Both the position numbers and the translations under genes were made by a program. The notes under the pieces are model-generated. The model saw nothing but the letters and a program-made list of their open reading frames with translations, was not told the origin of the DNA and ran no database searches. Source: Bimastos eiseni (lineage: Eukaryota; Annelida; Clitellata; Crassiclitellata; Lumbricidae). Taken from it: DNA of 64,000 nucleotides. This document shows, one piece after another, positions 11,620 through 23,696 of the stretch. The DNA is taken from the NCBI GenBank assembly GCA_959347315.1, contig OY365807.1, positions 59,705,384-59,769,383 on the forward strand. The letters are read 5' to 3'. Every line of letters begins with the position of its first letter. Positions within the stretch are counted from its first letter, which is position 1.

Positions 11620-12082
11620 GGAAGAGGAGGTTGAGGTCCGGTCAATCCATTGATTCAGAAGAGGGGTTAAGGTCCGGTCAATCCATTGATTCAGAAGAGG
11701 GGCTAAGGTCCGGTCAATCCATTGATTCAAAAGAGGGGTTAAGGTCCGGTCAATCCATTGATTCAGAAGAGGGGTTAAGGTCCGGTCAATCCATTGATTC
11801 AGAAGAGGGGTTAAGGTCCGGTCAATCCATTGATTCAGAAGAGGGGTTAAGGTCCGGTCAATCCATTGATTCAGAAGAGGGGTTAAGGTCCGGTTAATCC
11901 ATTGATTCAGAAGAGGGGTTAAGGTCCGGTTAATCCATTGATTCAGAAGAGGGGTAGAGGTCCGGTCAATACATTGATTCAGAAGAGGGGTTGATGTCCG
12001 ATCAATCCATTGATTCAGAAGAGGGGTTAAGGTTCGGTCAATCCATTGATTCAGAAGAGGGAGTTGAGGTCCGGTCAATCCA
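11620..12082. repeat. 36-bp minisatellite, 13 copies
   Basis: The unit includes GGTCCGGTCAATCCATTG and ATTCAGAAGAGGGG and repeats about 13 times with one or two changes per copy. Because 36 is a multiple of three, long open frames run through both strands (SIDSEEGLRSGQ on plus, LNQWIDRTLTPL on minus); these are not genes. Three more copies lie at 15904-16010 at the edge of a foldback element that carries the same sequence. Confidence 0.95.
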
Positions 12083-12084
12083 GA

Positions 12085-12300
12085 GCTGCAATAAGGTTTT
12101 GAAAAGTGGAAGGGCATAATTTGTAAATAATTGCGTGAAGCGGAAAAAACTTTTTGACCCCACATTTTGAATTTCGGCCCCCAGAAATTTGAAAAATGGG
12201 GGCACAAATTATCTTAGCAAAAGTCATCTTAGCATAATTACTCCATAGAATTAAAATATGCAAGACGCTATTAAAGTATATATTGTACAAAATATTAGGC
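12085..12300. mobile_element. Left part of a dispersed repeat split by a LINE (family copy at 38048-38530)
   Basis: Shares GGGGGCACAAATTATCTTA, CAAAAGTCATCTTA and the following 100 bases with 38110-38260. In the 38-kb copy this sequence continues straight into CGCAAATTAATCTTTTCCAT; here that continuation appears only at 14275. The gap is filled by a LINE. Confidence 0.7.
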
Positions 12301-14262
12301 TCTCCCCTACTGAAAAAAGCAAATCTAGACAAAGAAAACCTATTTAACTACCGTCCCATCTCCAACCTCTCGTTCTGTCTAAACTAACTGAAAGAATTGA
12401 TCTTACCCGCCCTAACGACTACCTCTCAACAAACTCACTGCTAAACCCCCCCCCCCCCCCAATCAGGTTTCACTAAACACCACTCCCCAGAAACTCTGCT
12501 TGTCTCTCTATAATATACATGCAGAGAAGCAAGCAGAGTTTCTGTAGAGTTGTGTTATATTATAACATGTGTTATATGTGTCAAATTGTAACAAACTGGT
12601 CTCTGCCGTCAGTCATCAACAAGTTTCCTGCCTCTGCCTCTTCGACATCTCTGCAGCATTTGATACCATTGACCACAGCCTTCTTCAGATATAAGACTAT
12701 CCTCTTTGTTTGGCGTTTCTGGAACTGCTCCATTCTGGTTCCAATCGTGGTGTCCGCTCGATAATCCGAAGGTTCGATAGTCCGATGGTTCGATAGTCCG
12801 AAGGTTCGATAGTCAGAAGGTTCGATAGTCCGAAGGTTCGATAATCCGAAGAAAACTCGGACTATAGATTTGTCGGACTATTGAACCTTCGGACTATCCA
12901 ACCTTCGGACTATCGATACAGAAAACCCAATCGTATACTTATCTTCCAAATCCTTCTCTGTCAATCAAAGCCTCAACCTTTGTTCGCAACCCCTTCCACT
13001 CACATATGGTGTCCCTCAAGGCTCCGTCCTATAGGATTGCTCCTCTTCATTCTCTATACCACACCATAAAGTCATCTCATGTAATTCTCCTCTGTTGACC
13101 ACCACACGTACGCAGATGACACCCAACTCTACATATCCTTCTCCCCAAAATCTTTCCCCACCTCCACTGCAAAATTACATAATGTAGTAAACTTAGTCGC
13201 AGAATGGATGTCATCTAACCTCCTCTACCTCAACCCCTCCAAGACAGAATTTATCCTCATAGGCCTCCCTGCCCATATCAAGAAAATACCCGACCCTCCA
13301 ATTCGCTTACCCAATAACTCTTCATCCCTTCCTTTCGCCTCAAATGCCCCATTACGAAATCTTGGCGTCACCTTCGATCCTCATCTCTCTTTCTCCAATC
13401 ACATCTCAAACCTCTCTCGTTCCTGTTTCATGCACATTCGCGACTTACGCCGCATCCGACCCATGCTCGACATCGAAACTGCCCCCCCCGCCACCGTCCA
13501 CTCCAAGCTCGATTACTGCAACTCCCTATTCCTCTAAATTGATGCCATGGCACGTTAATCAAACGTTTTCAACTAATCGAAAACTCATTAGCCACAGCCG
13601 TCACCAGAACACTCAAGCATCATCATTCCAATTCTCAAATCACTTCACTGGCTAAAGATCCCAGAGTGCATTCACTTCAAAGTCTTATCACTAACTTACA
13701 ACTCCATACAATATTCCCTCCATACAATATTCCCAGTCCCAAATATTTTCGCGAACTCTTCACCATCCAGCCAACCCGCTCTTCACGATCGTCTTCTTGC
13801 CTCGACCTCACTCGACCTCCGATTACATCTCATCTCAAGTTCTCCAACCGAGCAATATCAAACGCCGTACCTCGTATCTGGAACAACCTTCCTCCTGAAT
13901 TTCGTGCCTTCTCGGTTCCTCCATCATCACTGCCCATCATGCAACATCATCTCTGTCCCTAGCACCCTTATCTATCACACCCCGGTATTTCCATTCTAAA
14001 CTTAAATCCCACCCTTTCAAGAACTCTCACCCAGACTCATCACTTGACATTTCATCTGTCAATCCTCGACCAATGCGACACCCTCCTTAACAGTTACTCT
14101 GCCTCCCTGCTAACCTCCTGGAAACCGAACTCTGACCTCCCACGGAATATATCCTTTGGACAACCCTTTCGATTTAACGCATCGCTCGTGAATAAGCTGG
14201 TGCCCTGCGTTAAGCTTACAAGTGGCGCTTTAGAAATTTGGAGATTACGGTTACGATTACAA
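12300..14262 (+). mobile_element. CR1/L2-like non-LTR retrotransposon, truncated and frameshifted
   Basis: Reverse-transcriptase blocks appear in order across several plus-strand frames: NYRPISNLS (about 12340), TTPQKLCLSL (about 12480), ISAAFDTIDHS (about 12650), the catalytic YADDTQLYIS (YADD at 13109-13120), LNPSKTEFILIG (about 13230), RNLGVTFDPHLSFSNHI (about 13355), KLDYCNSLF (about 13505), and near the C-terminus SNRAISNAVPRIWNNLPPEFR (13840-13910). Motif order and wording fit the CR1/L2 group. The 5' part with the endonuclease is absent, frameshifts and stops are frequent, and a palindromic minisatellite interrupts it at 12752-12915. The 3' end is a GATTAC-like tail near 14240-14260. 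It is dead. Confidence 0.8.
12752..12915. repeat. 15-bp minisatellite with inverted half (GGTTCGATAGTCCGA)
   Basis: Six copies of GGTTCGATAGTCCGA read forward and then, from about 12850, the complement (TCGGACTATTGAACC) follows. Together they make a large hairpin. It lies inside the reverse-transcriptase coding region of the LINE. Confidence 0.9.
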
Positions 14263-14535
14263 TATACAGTAAATCTGCATGCAAATTAATCTTTTCCATC
14301 ATCATGAGGCTTGTACCATGGTCATTGCAACAGCGCACGGGCTGGATGCCAAATTAATTTGGTCTAAAACTTGCTGCAAGATTCATGTCAACGTATAAGT
14401 TATTTAGATCTAATATTCGATATGTATGTATACAGACATTTTTCTACCACCTTCACAATTACTTACTTAATATGTCAGAGCTTTGATCAGGATTTCATGT
14501 TTAATCAATGACTACAAACCAACTGTAATGTGGCT
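14262..14535. mobile_element. Right part of the repeat split by the LINE
   Basis: Matches 38265-38535 closely, including AATCTTTTCCATCATCATGA, ATTCATGTCAACGTATAA and TTACTTACTTAATATG. Its left partner is at 12085-12300. Confidence 0.7.
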
Positions 14536-14539
14536 ATAA

Positions 14540-15480
14540 GATGGTCGAGTACATTTGGCTGGTGATAATAAGGCAAATGTCAAATTCAATAGGCTGATTC
14601 TGAAATGGTTAAAAGTGTCGGGATTTAGGTGGAAGAGCAGTACATGAGCTAACCTTGAGATCGCCATAAAGGTAGGAAGTACTTACAACATAATTTCCAT
14701 GGCCTCTGCATATGAAGGTGGAAACCCATTCATCACTCTCGGAGCTTCCCACTTGATGGGCTAGGTCAGTGTAACACTCGTTTATTGTGAGATCACTTGG
14801 TTGACACATTGCAATCAACGCCAGAAATTAACTTAGTATTGCCAATTTCCAAATGAGTGAGTTTTTGGTCCAATCCAATATCCGGAGTCTTCATGGTCAA
14901 CGGGGCAACTTTAGATTCTAAAATTGGATTCTCGGGATACGATTTTTGTCATACATATTGCAAATGGAAGTCATGGGGTCACGATTGCGGACTCGGATGA
15001 TGGCAGGAAGATAGACCGACCATGCACGAGACGAGACTCATGTAGAACTACAGTTCGACACAGTCTTGCATCAGCCTCCATCACCGAGAGAGCAGCTACA
15101 CTCAAGTCTTTCATTCTAGCAACTTCTCACGATAGAGGTGTTGGCTAGGAGGTGCATATTCCAACAGACATTTCCAATCAAATTTGTGCCCTTGCAGGGA
15201 GGAATCCCGACTTCATGTAGACCGACCACTAGACTATTTCTTTAGCCAATGATGCTCTACTTTCAGAAATCTTCTATAGTCTTGGTAGGAATAAAGTGAT
15301 ATATCATATATGAATCCATTATCAAAATGCATTATTCTCCTTTGTAAATGACAGTTTTTATATTCATTCATTCATTCATTCATCACGAGAATTTGTGTAC
15401 AGCGCCTCTTCAAGGTGACTACTCAGAGGTGATCCCAACCCCATCGCGGCCAAATAAAACTGTCTTATACCTGCAATAAG
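14540..15480. other. No recognised gene
   Basis: The only pattern is an ATTC microsatellite followed by GCGCCTCTTCAAGGTGACTA (15360-15430). A near-identical stretch sits at 24200-24265, and it looks like the 3' end of a retroposon. Confidence 0.4.
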
Positions 15481-15481
15481 T

Positions 15482-15807
15482 AAGAACAAAACTTGATTTA
15501 AACAAACTTGGAACTGTTGGAAATTTATTCGCCCACAATACCTTAATCACTAAATATAAAAGGCGATTGGAGAAATATAAAAATTAGAACAGATTCGGGT
15601 ACTGGGGAGCACTGAGCACTAAAACTGGGGGGCTTTGCCCACAGTTTTAAAACTGGGGACCTCAACCCCCTCTTTTTAATCAATGGATTGACCCAGGGTG
15701 TAACAAGCGAGGGGCAGCGGGTACTCGCCTTTTATATTTAGTGATTAAGGTATTGTGAGTGAATAAATTTCTAACAGTTCCAAGTTTGTTTATACGATTT
15801 GTTCTTG
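15482..15807. mobile_element. Foldback element with about 80-bp inverted arms
   Basis: The left arm (15482-15566, with AACAAACTTGGAACTGTTGG and CCTTAATCACTAAATATAAA) returns inverted at 15726-15807. The core (CTGGGGGGCTTTGCCC and its neighbours) is related, inverted, to 39985-40130. No coding sequence. Confidence 0.8.
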
Positions 15808-15811
15808 CCCC

Positions 15812-15903
15812 TAATCAATGGATTGACCCAGGGTGTAACAAGTGAGGGGCAGCGGGTACCCGCTGCCCCTCGCTTGTTACACCCTGGGTCAATCCATTGA
15901 TTA
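15812..15903. repeat. 92-bp almost perfect palindrome with no loop
   Basis: Two 46-base arms meet at GGGTACCC (15854-15861) and differ at one position (GTGAGG against GCGAGG). The arm contains ATGGATTGACCCAGGGTGTA and GCAGCGGGTACC. Confidence 0.95.
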
Positions 15904-16010
15904 AAAAGAGGGGGTTGAGGTCCGGTCAATCCATTGATTCAGAAGAGGGGGTTGAGGTCCGGTCAATCCATTGTTTCAGAAGAGGGGTTTAGGTCCGGTC
16001 AATCAATTGA
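15904..16010. repeat. Three copies of the 36-bp minisatellite
   Basis: Same unit as 11620-12082, directly following the palindrome whose arm ends in the same TCAATCCATTGATT sequence. Confidence 0.9.
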
Positions 16011-16349
16011 TTAACAATCGGAATCTTTAATTTTTATTCTGTGTATAATTTTTTAACTAGAAGCATAGGCTAAATGTAATTTCTCTGGAACAAAAATAAC
16101 TGTGGAACTGTTAACTGTTTAATACATGGGTAAATTCGGGAAAATCAGACACAGTCCTCAAACAACATCAGTATATAATTAAACGCATCTCTATCTGCTA
16201 GGAAATTATATATAGAGTCCTATCCAGATGGAAAGATTGAAAAACTCAGAGGAAATGAAATCGATATCACGTGACTATCAAAGATGTTGAGAATTGCAAT
16301 GTGAGGAAGGTAGAGTCAATAAGGATCCAGGGTTTTGCGATTAGAATAT

Positions 16350-16613
16350 CACTATCATCATTACCTTTATTAATTTTACTACTATTAAAATAATAATAGT
16401 AATTAATAATATTGTTATTGTTACTATTATTGTTATTTGAGTGTTATTATAATTTCGATAACTATTTATTATTACCATTTACTATAATTGTTATTGTAAT
16501 TCTCATTGTAATCACTATTCATTATTGTTTTTATCATTTTTTTATAACCATTACAATCACTATTTATTATTATCATCATCATTATTATTCTTGTTTTTGT
16601 TTGTTGTTATTAC

Positions 16614-16653
<40 letters not shown>

Positions 16654-16767
16654 TATGCCCCAAGGTATATAGGATTTCTCAGGGACTTAGAGATTGCTAG
16701 CTATTATGCAATTTGTCTGGAAATGGCCCTACTCGTCGTTGTCGTCCTGGTTGGTGAAAGTGCCATA

Positions 16768-16805
<38 letters not shown>

Positions 16806-16885
16806 GTTTTCTCTCTCACACACACTCTCTCTATCTATCTCTCTGTCTGTCTGTCTCTGTCTCTGTCTCTCTCTTCGTATAGCTC
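16350..16885. repeat. ATT and CTCTGT low-complexity tracts
   Basis: Long runs of ATT (16612-16655 and 16770-16803), then (CT)n/(CTGT)n to 16875. Leu-rich open frames through it are artefacts. Confidence 0.9.
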
Positions 16886-16984
16886 AAATTGACTTCTTTC
16901 TTTCAATTAGCGGCTCAAAACTACTAACTCTGCTTAGCTTTAAGGATTTGTCATTATGCATCTGGCGACTGAATATACTATAAG

Positions 16985-18110
16985 CCTCTGCAGATTCGTT
17001 TTTCGGTGTGACCTTGGCCTTGCGCGCATTTGTACAAATTTAATTTTTTAAAAGATAATAATAGGTATATAGTATATAGTAATGTGTAGCGTCCTTTGTT
17101 TTAGGATTGTTGATGCCAGCGGTTCACTGGAATTGCATCAGAGCTGATTATTTTACAAGGACGTCGTCTTTAGGCCTAGATTTGTCACAGTCTCCTATTT
17201 CAAAGGCTTACATCGATCCGTATTCTAGCTCTATACAGCTCAATTGGGGCGGGGCTTCGTCACACGTGGGCGTGGTTTAGTGCAGACGAGGGGATGAGCG
17301 CCCAGTCAGCGGCGCTTTCTGGGTCACGCAAATTGTGGCGACCTACATCTATACGCGATGCATTATTACAGCGACCTCTGTCGCTACTCTTCGGGTTTGA
17401 ATCTTGTCTTGTATACATTCAGCCATGGCAATTAACTGCTGTAGTGCCGTTTACAAGCATTTATATATAAATATATATATATACGCCATCATCATCACCA
17501 CCATGCACCGCCTTCTCTGCCTCATTCAGTGATCTGACACTGGCGCTATATCAGTGGAAATGTCATCGATGGACCTGAATCCTACTGCAGCGCCCTCTAC
17601 CATAAAGACGCCGTCGTTGTCTATTTCCTCACTTTCTTTTTGTCACAACTCCCGCCGTAGATCCATAGGACATCGAGCGGCAACAGTGATGCGCACGCGC
17701 TCTACGAATGGCGCCAACAAGTGCACAGTGGGCACTGCATGAGGTCACGAGGATAGCATGTAACAACAGCCACCTCTGCATCCGTCTGTGTATCCCTCTG
17801 CATCCGTCTGTATATTCCTCTGTGTGCGTGTGTCTGCCAGTGTCTGCATACCGAAGGAAGCTGTATATGACAAGGCCTAAAGAGCCATACAGCAATGAGT
17901 GACGATGATTGACTAACCTCATCGAGGACAGAACTTACATCTCGATGAAGCTGAAGAACGAGTTCCTCGAAAAAGGTCATCGATAGGGAAACAGAAGAAA
18001 TGGAACGAATTCCAAGCAATGGATGGATGATGCATGGAAGATGAACTCTATCGAATAATTCTCCTCAGTTTCATATAACTAGAGCGCAGCATCACTCACT
18101 CATACAGGAC
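16985..18110. other. No recognised gene
   Basis: Less repetitive than its surroundings. Short frames at 17554-17742 (plus) and 17629-18019 (minus) have no motif I can identify. Confidence 0.35.
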
Positions 18111-18613
18111 TATATACACACACACACATACACACACACACACGTACCGACGCACGCACGCATATATACAACGTACATTATATACCTGAACAACATACAT
18201 ACATACACACAGACACACATACATACATATGCTAACATAAATATACATGCGTATGCATTCGTGCGTGCATGTATGTACATTTGCTCTTATGATAACTATT
18301 ATTAATTTATTACAAGATTAATTCTACTTACAGCAATGAAAGACAGACTAATTAATAGGCCTGAATTATAATAATAATCATTATTTTTATTATTACTACT
18401 AGTATAGGCCTTCAATTACAATATGAACAATATATACATGGAGGCTTCAAATATCAGAGGCAACCAAGAATTGTATTATATAGCCCTATAAAATATAATT
18501 GTATATATATATATATATAATATTCTTCTTGGTTATATATATATAAATATCTATAAATAAAATCACAAGTCGTCGCATACCTATTATCGGCTATAGCGCA
18601 GACATACACCCAG

Positions 18614-18650
<37 letters not shown>

Positions 18651-19524
18651 CAGACAGATAGATGGACACGTGATCTAGGTAATGATATAGATAGATACTA
18701 TATCATCTGCATCATATGCATACATATATACATATATATATATATAATATATATATATACATATACATGTGTATATATTTTATATATATATATAATGCTA
18801 GAGATTATGAACTTTATAGTCAGATATATGCACCTGCATCTGACACGATCAGATACAAATATAAATATATACAATTAATCAATTATAGATGCACACAAAC
18901 AGAGGTGGCGATCTCGTTTGGCAGTTGGAGGGACACCCAATGAAAGGAATAGAAAATGTGGAGGGAGGACAAACGTATAACATGTTCCCTCTCTGTGAAA
19001 GGTGGGGACTTATGCCCCTCGATCCCCCGAGAATGTCACCCCTGCACATAAGTATGTACCTATCGCATCATAGGACATGTATAAATAAATATATATATAT
19101 ATAAGCGATTTCGTCTGCCAGATATACTATGCATTGTCACGTGATCAAAGACCGCCCTCTTCCGACGATTCGAGGATCTGGAAAATAAGGCCGATTACCA
19201 GGTATAGGATATTATAAATATTTATGTCTATATATACCCACATGTGTCGATATATATATATATATATGTACATATGTGTGTATATTTAAAGATGTGAATG
19301 TACGTAAGTTCAAAGAGGTCATCAACCGATGCAGAGTCTAAGAAAAAGAGAAGAACGAGTGGTCTTCATTCCTTTCCGAGAAAATCGATTTCTCTCATTT
19401 GCGGTCGATCGCGCAGATTATAACAAGCGACGCCCCAGATAAAGGCGTCTTTATCACACACATACACACACACAAACACACACACACACACACACAAACA
19501 CATACACCTATGCACAGACGCATA

Positions 19525-19559
<35 letters not shown>

Positions 19560-19560
19560 G
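18110..19560. repeat. Dense CA/TA microsatellite field
   Basis: Repeated runs of (CA)n and (TA)n at about 18115-18245, 18500-18545, 18610-18655, 18720-18800, 19250-19290, 19455-19505 and 19528-19560, separated by short unique pieces. Confidence 0.9.
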
Positions 19561-19635
19561 CCAACGTTGTTGGAGTAATTGGCTAACCCGTATATATAGA
19601 TGCACATTTTCCGATTCTTAACTGAAGCATGCAGG

Positions 19636-19980
19636 GATGCAGAGAAGGGAAGGAAAGAAGGAGGAAGGGAATGGAGGGAGAGACTAAGAAGGAGGAGGAG
19701 GTGGAGGAGAAGGAGGAGGAGGAGGAGAAGGAGGAGGAGGTGGAGGAGGAGGAGATCGTCTGTTTTGTATTATGTCAGAGTCAGACTTTTTCTCTTATTG
19801 AACAATGGCCTTAATTAGATAAATTGGACAAAGAAAGATCGTCTTTAGTTTCGTGGTATTCGTGTCCATATCATACTTCTCTGTCTCTCTCTTTGTCTGT
19901 CTGTCTCTCTTTGTGTCTGTGTCTTTGTCTTTCTTTCTCTCCCTCTAAAGAGAGAGAGAGACAGAGAGAAAGAGAGTGCA
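19636..19980. repeat. Polypurine GGAGGA tract and CT/GA hairpin
   Basis: 19640-19757 is GGA/GAA-rich on the plus strand. 19880-19977 is a CT-rich run followed by a GA-rich run, which could fold back on itself. Confidence 0.85.
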
Positions 19981-20433
19981 CAACCTACGTGTACACCCCT
20001 ATTGACTGCAGCATGCATAAGCGTCGGCGGCCTGTTGTAGAGTGTACGTTTACAAGAGATGCGACTATATGCATGCGGCTGTGTTGTTGGCTGCAGCCAT
20101 TGGTTGGTCGGTTGGTTGGGGCTCCAGTGTATAGGGTATAGGCTGTATGAGGGGCGGCGACCGAGGCCGAGTATAGACGACGTCGCATGATGTGTATTTG
20201 CGAAGAAGAAGGACAACACTTGTACGACACACGCACATACGCACTGCATGCAGGCCATCAAGATCTCGTCAACATCAGTCCAATCTACCGCCACCGATGA
20301 ACAAACACTGTCTCTCTGTCTCTTTCTCTCTGTTTCTATCTGTCTGTCTATATGTCTGTCAGTCTGTCTGTCTGCTAGGCTTATGCACGCCGAGGTTAAT
20401 GTCGCGTATACCGGAGTACAACATATATATATA

Positions 20434-20752
20434 CACCGTGTCTCAAAATAAACTGCAAAATTGTTTCTGTCAGAACTTCGTCAAATTTCCACTAATTTTA
20501 ATCACTTTTGGCAGGTAAATGGCAAAATATCTGAAATTTTTTGCTACATATAAATTTTCCGCCTCACCTGATTCATATCACCGCACTACCTTGTCATACA
20601 CAGATGTACCAACTTTTTTATATAAACGCTTAAATTTTAACAATTAGGTCTAGAGGGCTCAGATTTTTCATCAATTCGTTAGAGGGCGTCATATGTTAGT
20701 TATAAAATTTCTAATTTTAAATAGTCTCCTCTGTAGCCGCACTTGTTTGGGC

Positions 20753-20790
<38 letters not shown>

Positions 20791-21533
20791 GCACAATGGT
20801 TGTCTTACAGAACCTCTTCTGCAATCTCGCCGTAATAATTCTGTCGCTGACTGGTTTCCAACTTCCTTGCTGCGAAGAATTCCAATTCCTCCTTCATGGT
20901 GTTGCCCACCATGCAGAGTACAACACCGAGGAGACCTCCGACTCCATTCTGCCACTTCCATGGAGTCCATCGCATTTCTCCTATCCAGAGAATCTGTAGT
21001 TGATAAGTCTTCAACTCCCTCACGACTCGTGCCAGCCATCCCGCTCCGTATATTGATCGCACGTTCCACGTGCCCGCCTTTTTATACCCTCAGAATAGTC
21101 AACGTCGACGAACTCGAAACGAGTCTGATCAACGAGTGGGCGCGTTTTAACCAGTCGATCTTTGATGCTGCAATTTCACCAGTGACATCGCCAGTCTCAG
21201 CGCTTGTGTCCGTGTAAGCGGGGAACATTTCGCCCACCAATTCTAACACTTTTAAGCAGATCTGTCATAACAATTAAAAACTCTGCTAAGTGACCTATTT
21301 TTACTTTACTGCATGCTAATTCAGTCGTCAGATAGTTAGCTGTAAGTAATAAAATGTAAGCGTTACATAAAAATTGGTGCATCTGTGTTAAACAAGGTAC
21401 TACGGTGATATAAGTTAGGTGAGGTACAAATTTATATATAGCATAAAATTTAAGCTATTTTGCCATCTACCTAACAAAATTTTAATAAGTTCTGACAGAA
21501 ACTATTTTGCACAGTTTATTTTGAGACACGGTG
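20434..21533 (+). mobile_element. Tc1/mariner-type transposon relic with TA target duplication
   Basis: The element starts CACCGTGTCTCAAAATAAAC and ends with the inverted copy; the repeats run about 45 bases with one mismatch and one small indel. TA flanks both ends (20432-20433 and 21534-21535). Near 21095-21246 the plus strand reads VDELETSLINEWARFNQSIFDAAI and, one frameshift later, ACVRVSGEHFAHQF then stop. That is the C-terminus of a mariner-family transposase. The catalytic DDE region is missing, replaced by an inserted LINE fragment and a TA microsatellite (20757-20787). Confidence 0.85.
20785..21065 (-). mobile_element. Fragment of a LINE endonuclease inside the mariner relic
   Basis: The minus strand reads RSIYGAGWLARVVRELKTYQ, then QILWIGEMRWT, and in another frame SWKPVSDRIITARLQKRFCK followed by TTIVQV. 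These are pieces of an APE-type endonuclease domain as in RTE-like non-LTR retrotransposons. At least two frameshifts; no reverse transcriptase follows. Confidence 0.7.
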
Positions 21534-21639
21534 TACATGCATGCAAACTCCTTTTCTACTGTAGTCTTCTATATATTAGGCCTAATTATAGTAATTTATT
21601 AAAGGTTGAAGAGCGTGCTTAGCGACAACCCTCGCGCAT

Positions 21640-21769
21640 ATAATATAAAATATATACATATACATGTACATATATATGAATATAGAATGCTATATTATAT
21701 ACATACATATATATATGCACTCATACTGTATATGCATATATATATTTGAATTTAATTGGTATAGGTTAA

Positions 21770-21812
<43 letters not shown>

Positions 21813-22205
21813 GCATTTAAACTATATAGGCATATATGTATGAATATATATATATATATATAATATATTATATCATATGTATATGCATGCATATATATAT
21901 ATAATGTATTTTTACTGCATTGGTATATACCAATGCAGTATAAACGCGTGTAATATTATTAGCAGAATACTATAAAATGCAACAATGTATTTCGCAGATG
22001 TCTAATGATATCTCGTATTGGCCTTCACGGAGTTTGCATATGATATGCGTCAGATTATGATTTAGTTTATTTAAGGAGTCACAAGTGAAGAATTAATTAA
22101 TTTTAATACTATTTCAATATAAACGACGCCATTAGCATTAGCATCGCTCACACACACACACACACACACACATACACACTCGCACACACACACATATATA
22201 TACAC
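21640..22205. repeat. TA and CA microsatellites
   Basis: TA-rich runs at 21650-21910 (a long one at 21775-21810) and (CA)n at 22149-22205. Confidence 0.9.
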
Positions 22206-22479
22206 ACACTTCCTCTGTTTATATGTCATAGATCATAGATGTCTAATAATGAATAATGAATTAAGTTGATTCACCCATCAGCGGCAAATTATTATTATTA
22301 TTGACTTAATGAATGATATGTGGGAGTCTTAAAACGCAAGAATTTCGAAAGAAACGAAGGTTGCCAACTCCTCCCCCTCTCCTACCCATCCTACTTCTCC
22401 TCCTACTTCTCCTTCTATTCCTCCTCCTCCTTCCCCTCCTACTCCTCTTATAGAATTCGGATGTTGTCATCTGTCGTCA

Positions 22480-22815
22480 GTAGTTTATGCAGTGGTCATT
22501 CAAACTCAGTTCGACCATTGGACTCTAACATGACCACCTATGACGTCATCCATTGTCTCGCGAGGAACCCTAACTTCGCCCACCTGTCAATCATCCATTG
22601 TTATTCGGGCATAAGGTGACCATTGTATTGTCAACAACCTGTCAAACATCCACTGTTATCCTCGAGCAGTTTGCACTTTGCACTGGGCATCTGGTGTCTT
22701 ATCAGTAACATCTGTGTCTAGCATCTGTCAACAACCTGCCAATCACCCATTGTTCACCCAGCTTAGGCAATCTTTGTACTGTGCTTATCTCACCGACCTT
22801 TGCCTGTGATGCAAT
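22480..22815 (+). repeat. Dispersed repeat, forward copy (inverted copy at 29165-29475)
   Basis: Shared with the reverse complement of 29165-29475: GTGGTCATTCAAACTCAGTT, CACCTATGACGTCAT, TGTCAACAACCT, TTTGCACTTTGCACTGG, TTATCAGTAAC. It is made of loose internal repeats of a CAACCTGTCAATCATCC type. No ORF of note. Confidence 0.75.
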
Positions 22816-23044
22816 GGTGCGGCACTACCACCACGGTAGTGCCGCAGCTGAGACAGACACATTTCGACCTTTCACCTATCTTATCTTTTCCAACGCCTAG
22901 CTACCGAAATCCAACGCCTTAATGAGGTTGCTTTCAGAGGCACATATGCCCTACCACACACTGCCGAGTGAGTTGCCGTTCCAGAAATCATCACATCTCC
23001 GGATATGGTTTGTATTGCCTGAGGGATTATTAATACCTCAGACA

Positions 23045-23235
23045 AAAAATTAGAAATATAGTAAAAATGAAAAGATATAATATAAATTTTAAAAAATAAA
23101 AATGAATAATAAAACAACAAAAAATAATAATAAAAATTTTAAAAATAAAAATAAAAATAAAATAACAATAAAAATTATAGAAATAATAAAAATAATAAAT
23201 ACAATAAAAATAATAATTATAATAATGATAATATA
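23045..23235. repeat. (AAAT)n/(AATA)n low complexity
   Basis: Almost only A and T in AAAT/AATA units, ending at the TC that may be the left end of a Helitron. Confidence 0.9.
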
Positions 23236-23696
23236 ATTATTATCTATATAAAAAAGAGAGAATTCGGTCTGTCTGTCTGTGTGTCACTGTCAGCGATGCA
23301 TTTGCACAATTTTAGAGCTAATCACTCGAAATCTTCACCGTTGGCTTGGGAACACCTGTACACGTTGAGGGGTTCCTGAAGCCCGCGCACGCTCTCTTCC
23401 AGGTCTCCACAGGGCCTAAAACCTATTTTAGGACCCCCAAGACAAGTTTCCTTTTCAGTCGCCACGAGCGACACGTGTTGGTCCCCGACCTACGAATACT
23501 GTACATGTGCACGTGATTTTCGTCAGCCACACTTATTTCTTTACGAATGGACACGGTTTGGGAGATACAGGTAGCAGGTGTAGAGTTGGCAATCGTTTGC
23601 ACACTCGGTCAGGTGGGTATGTACTTTGTACGCATCAGTGCCTATACACAATTCCGCTTATGCAATTCCACACTTTTATAGCGATTGACTCGAAAG

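Noticed and set aside
11608..12207. 199-codon minus frame and 88-codon plus frame with 12-residue repeats
   Set aside because: The period of 36 bases keeps both strands open; no start context, no conserved flanking domain and the same unit occurs as non-coding repeats at 15.9 kb.
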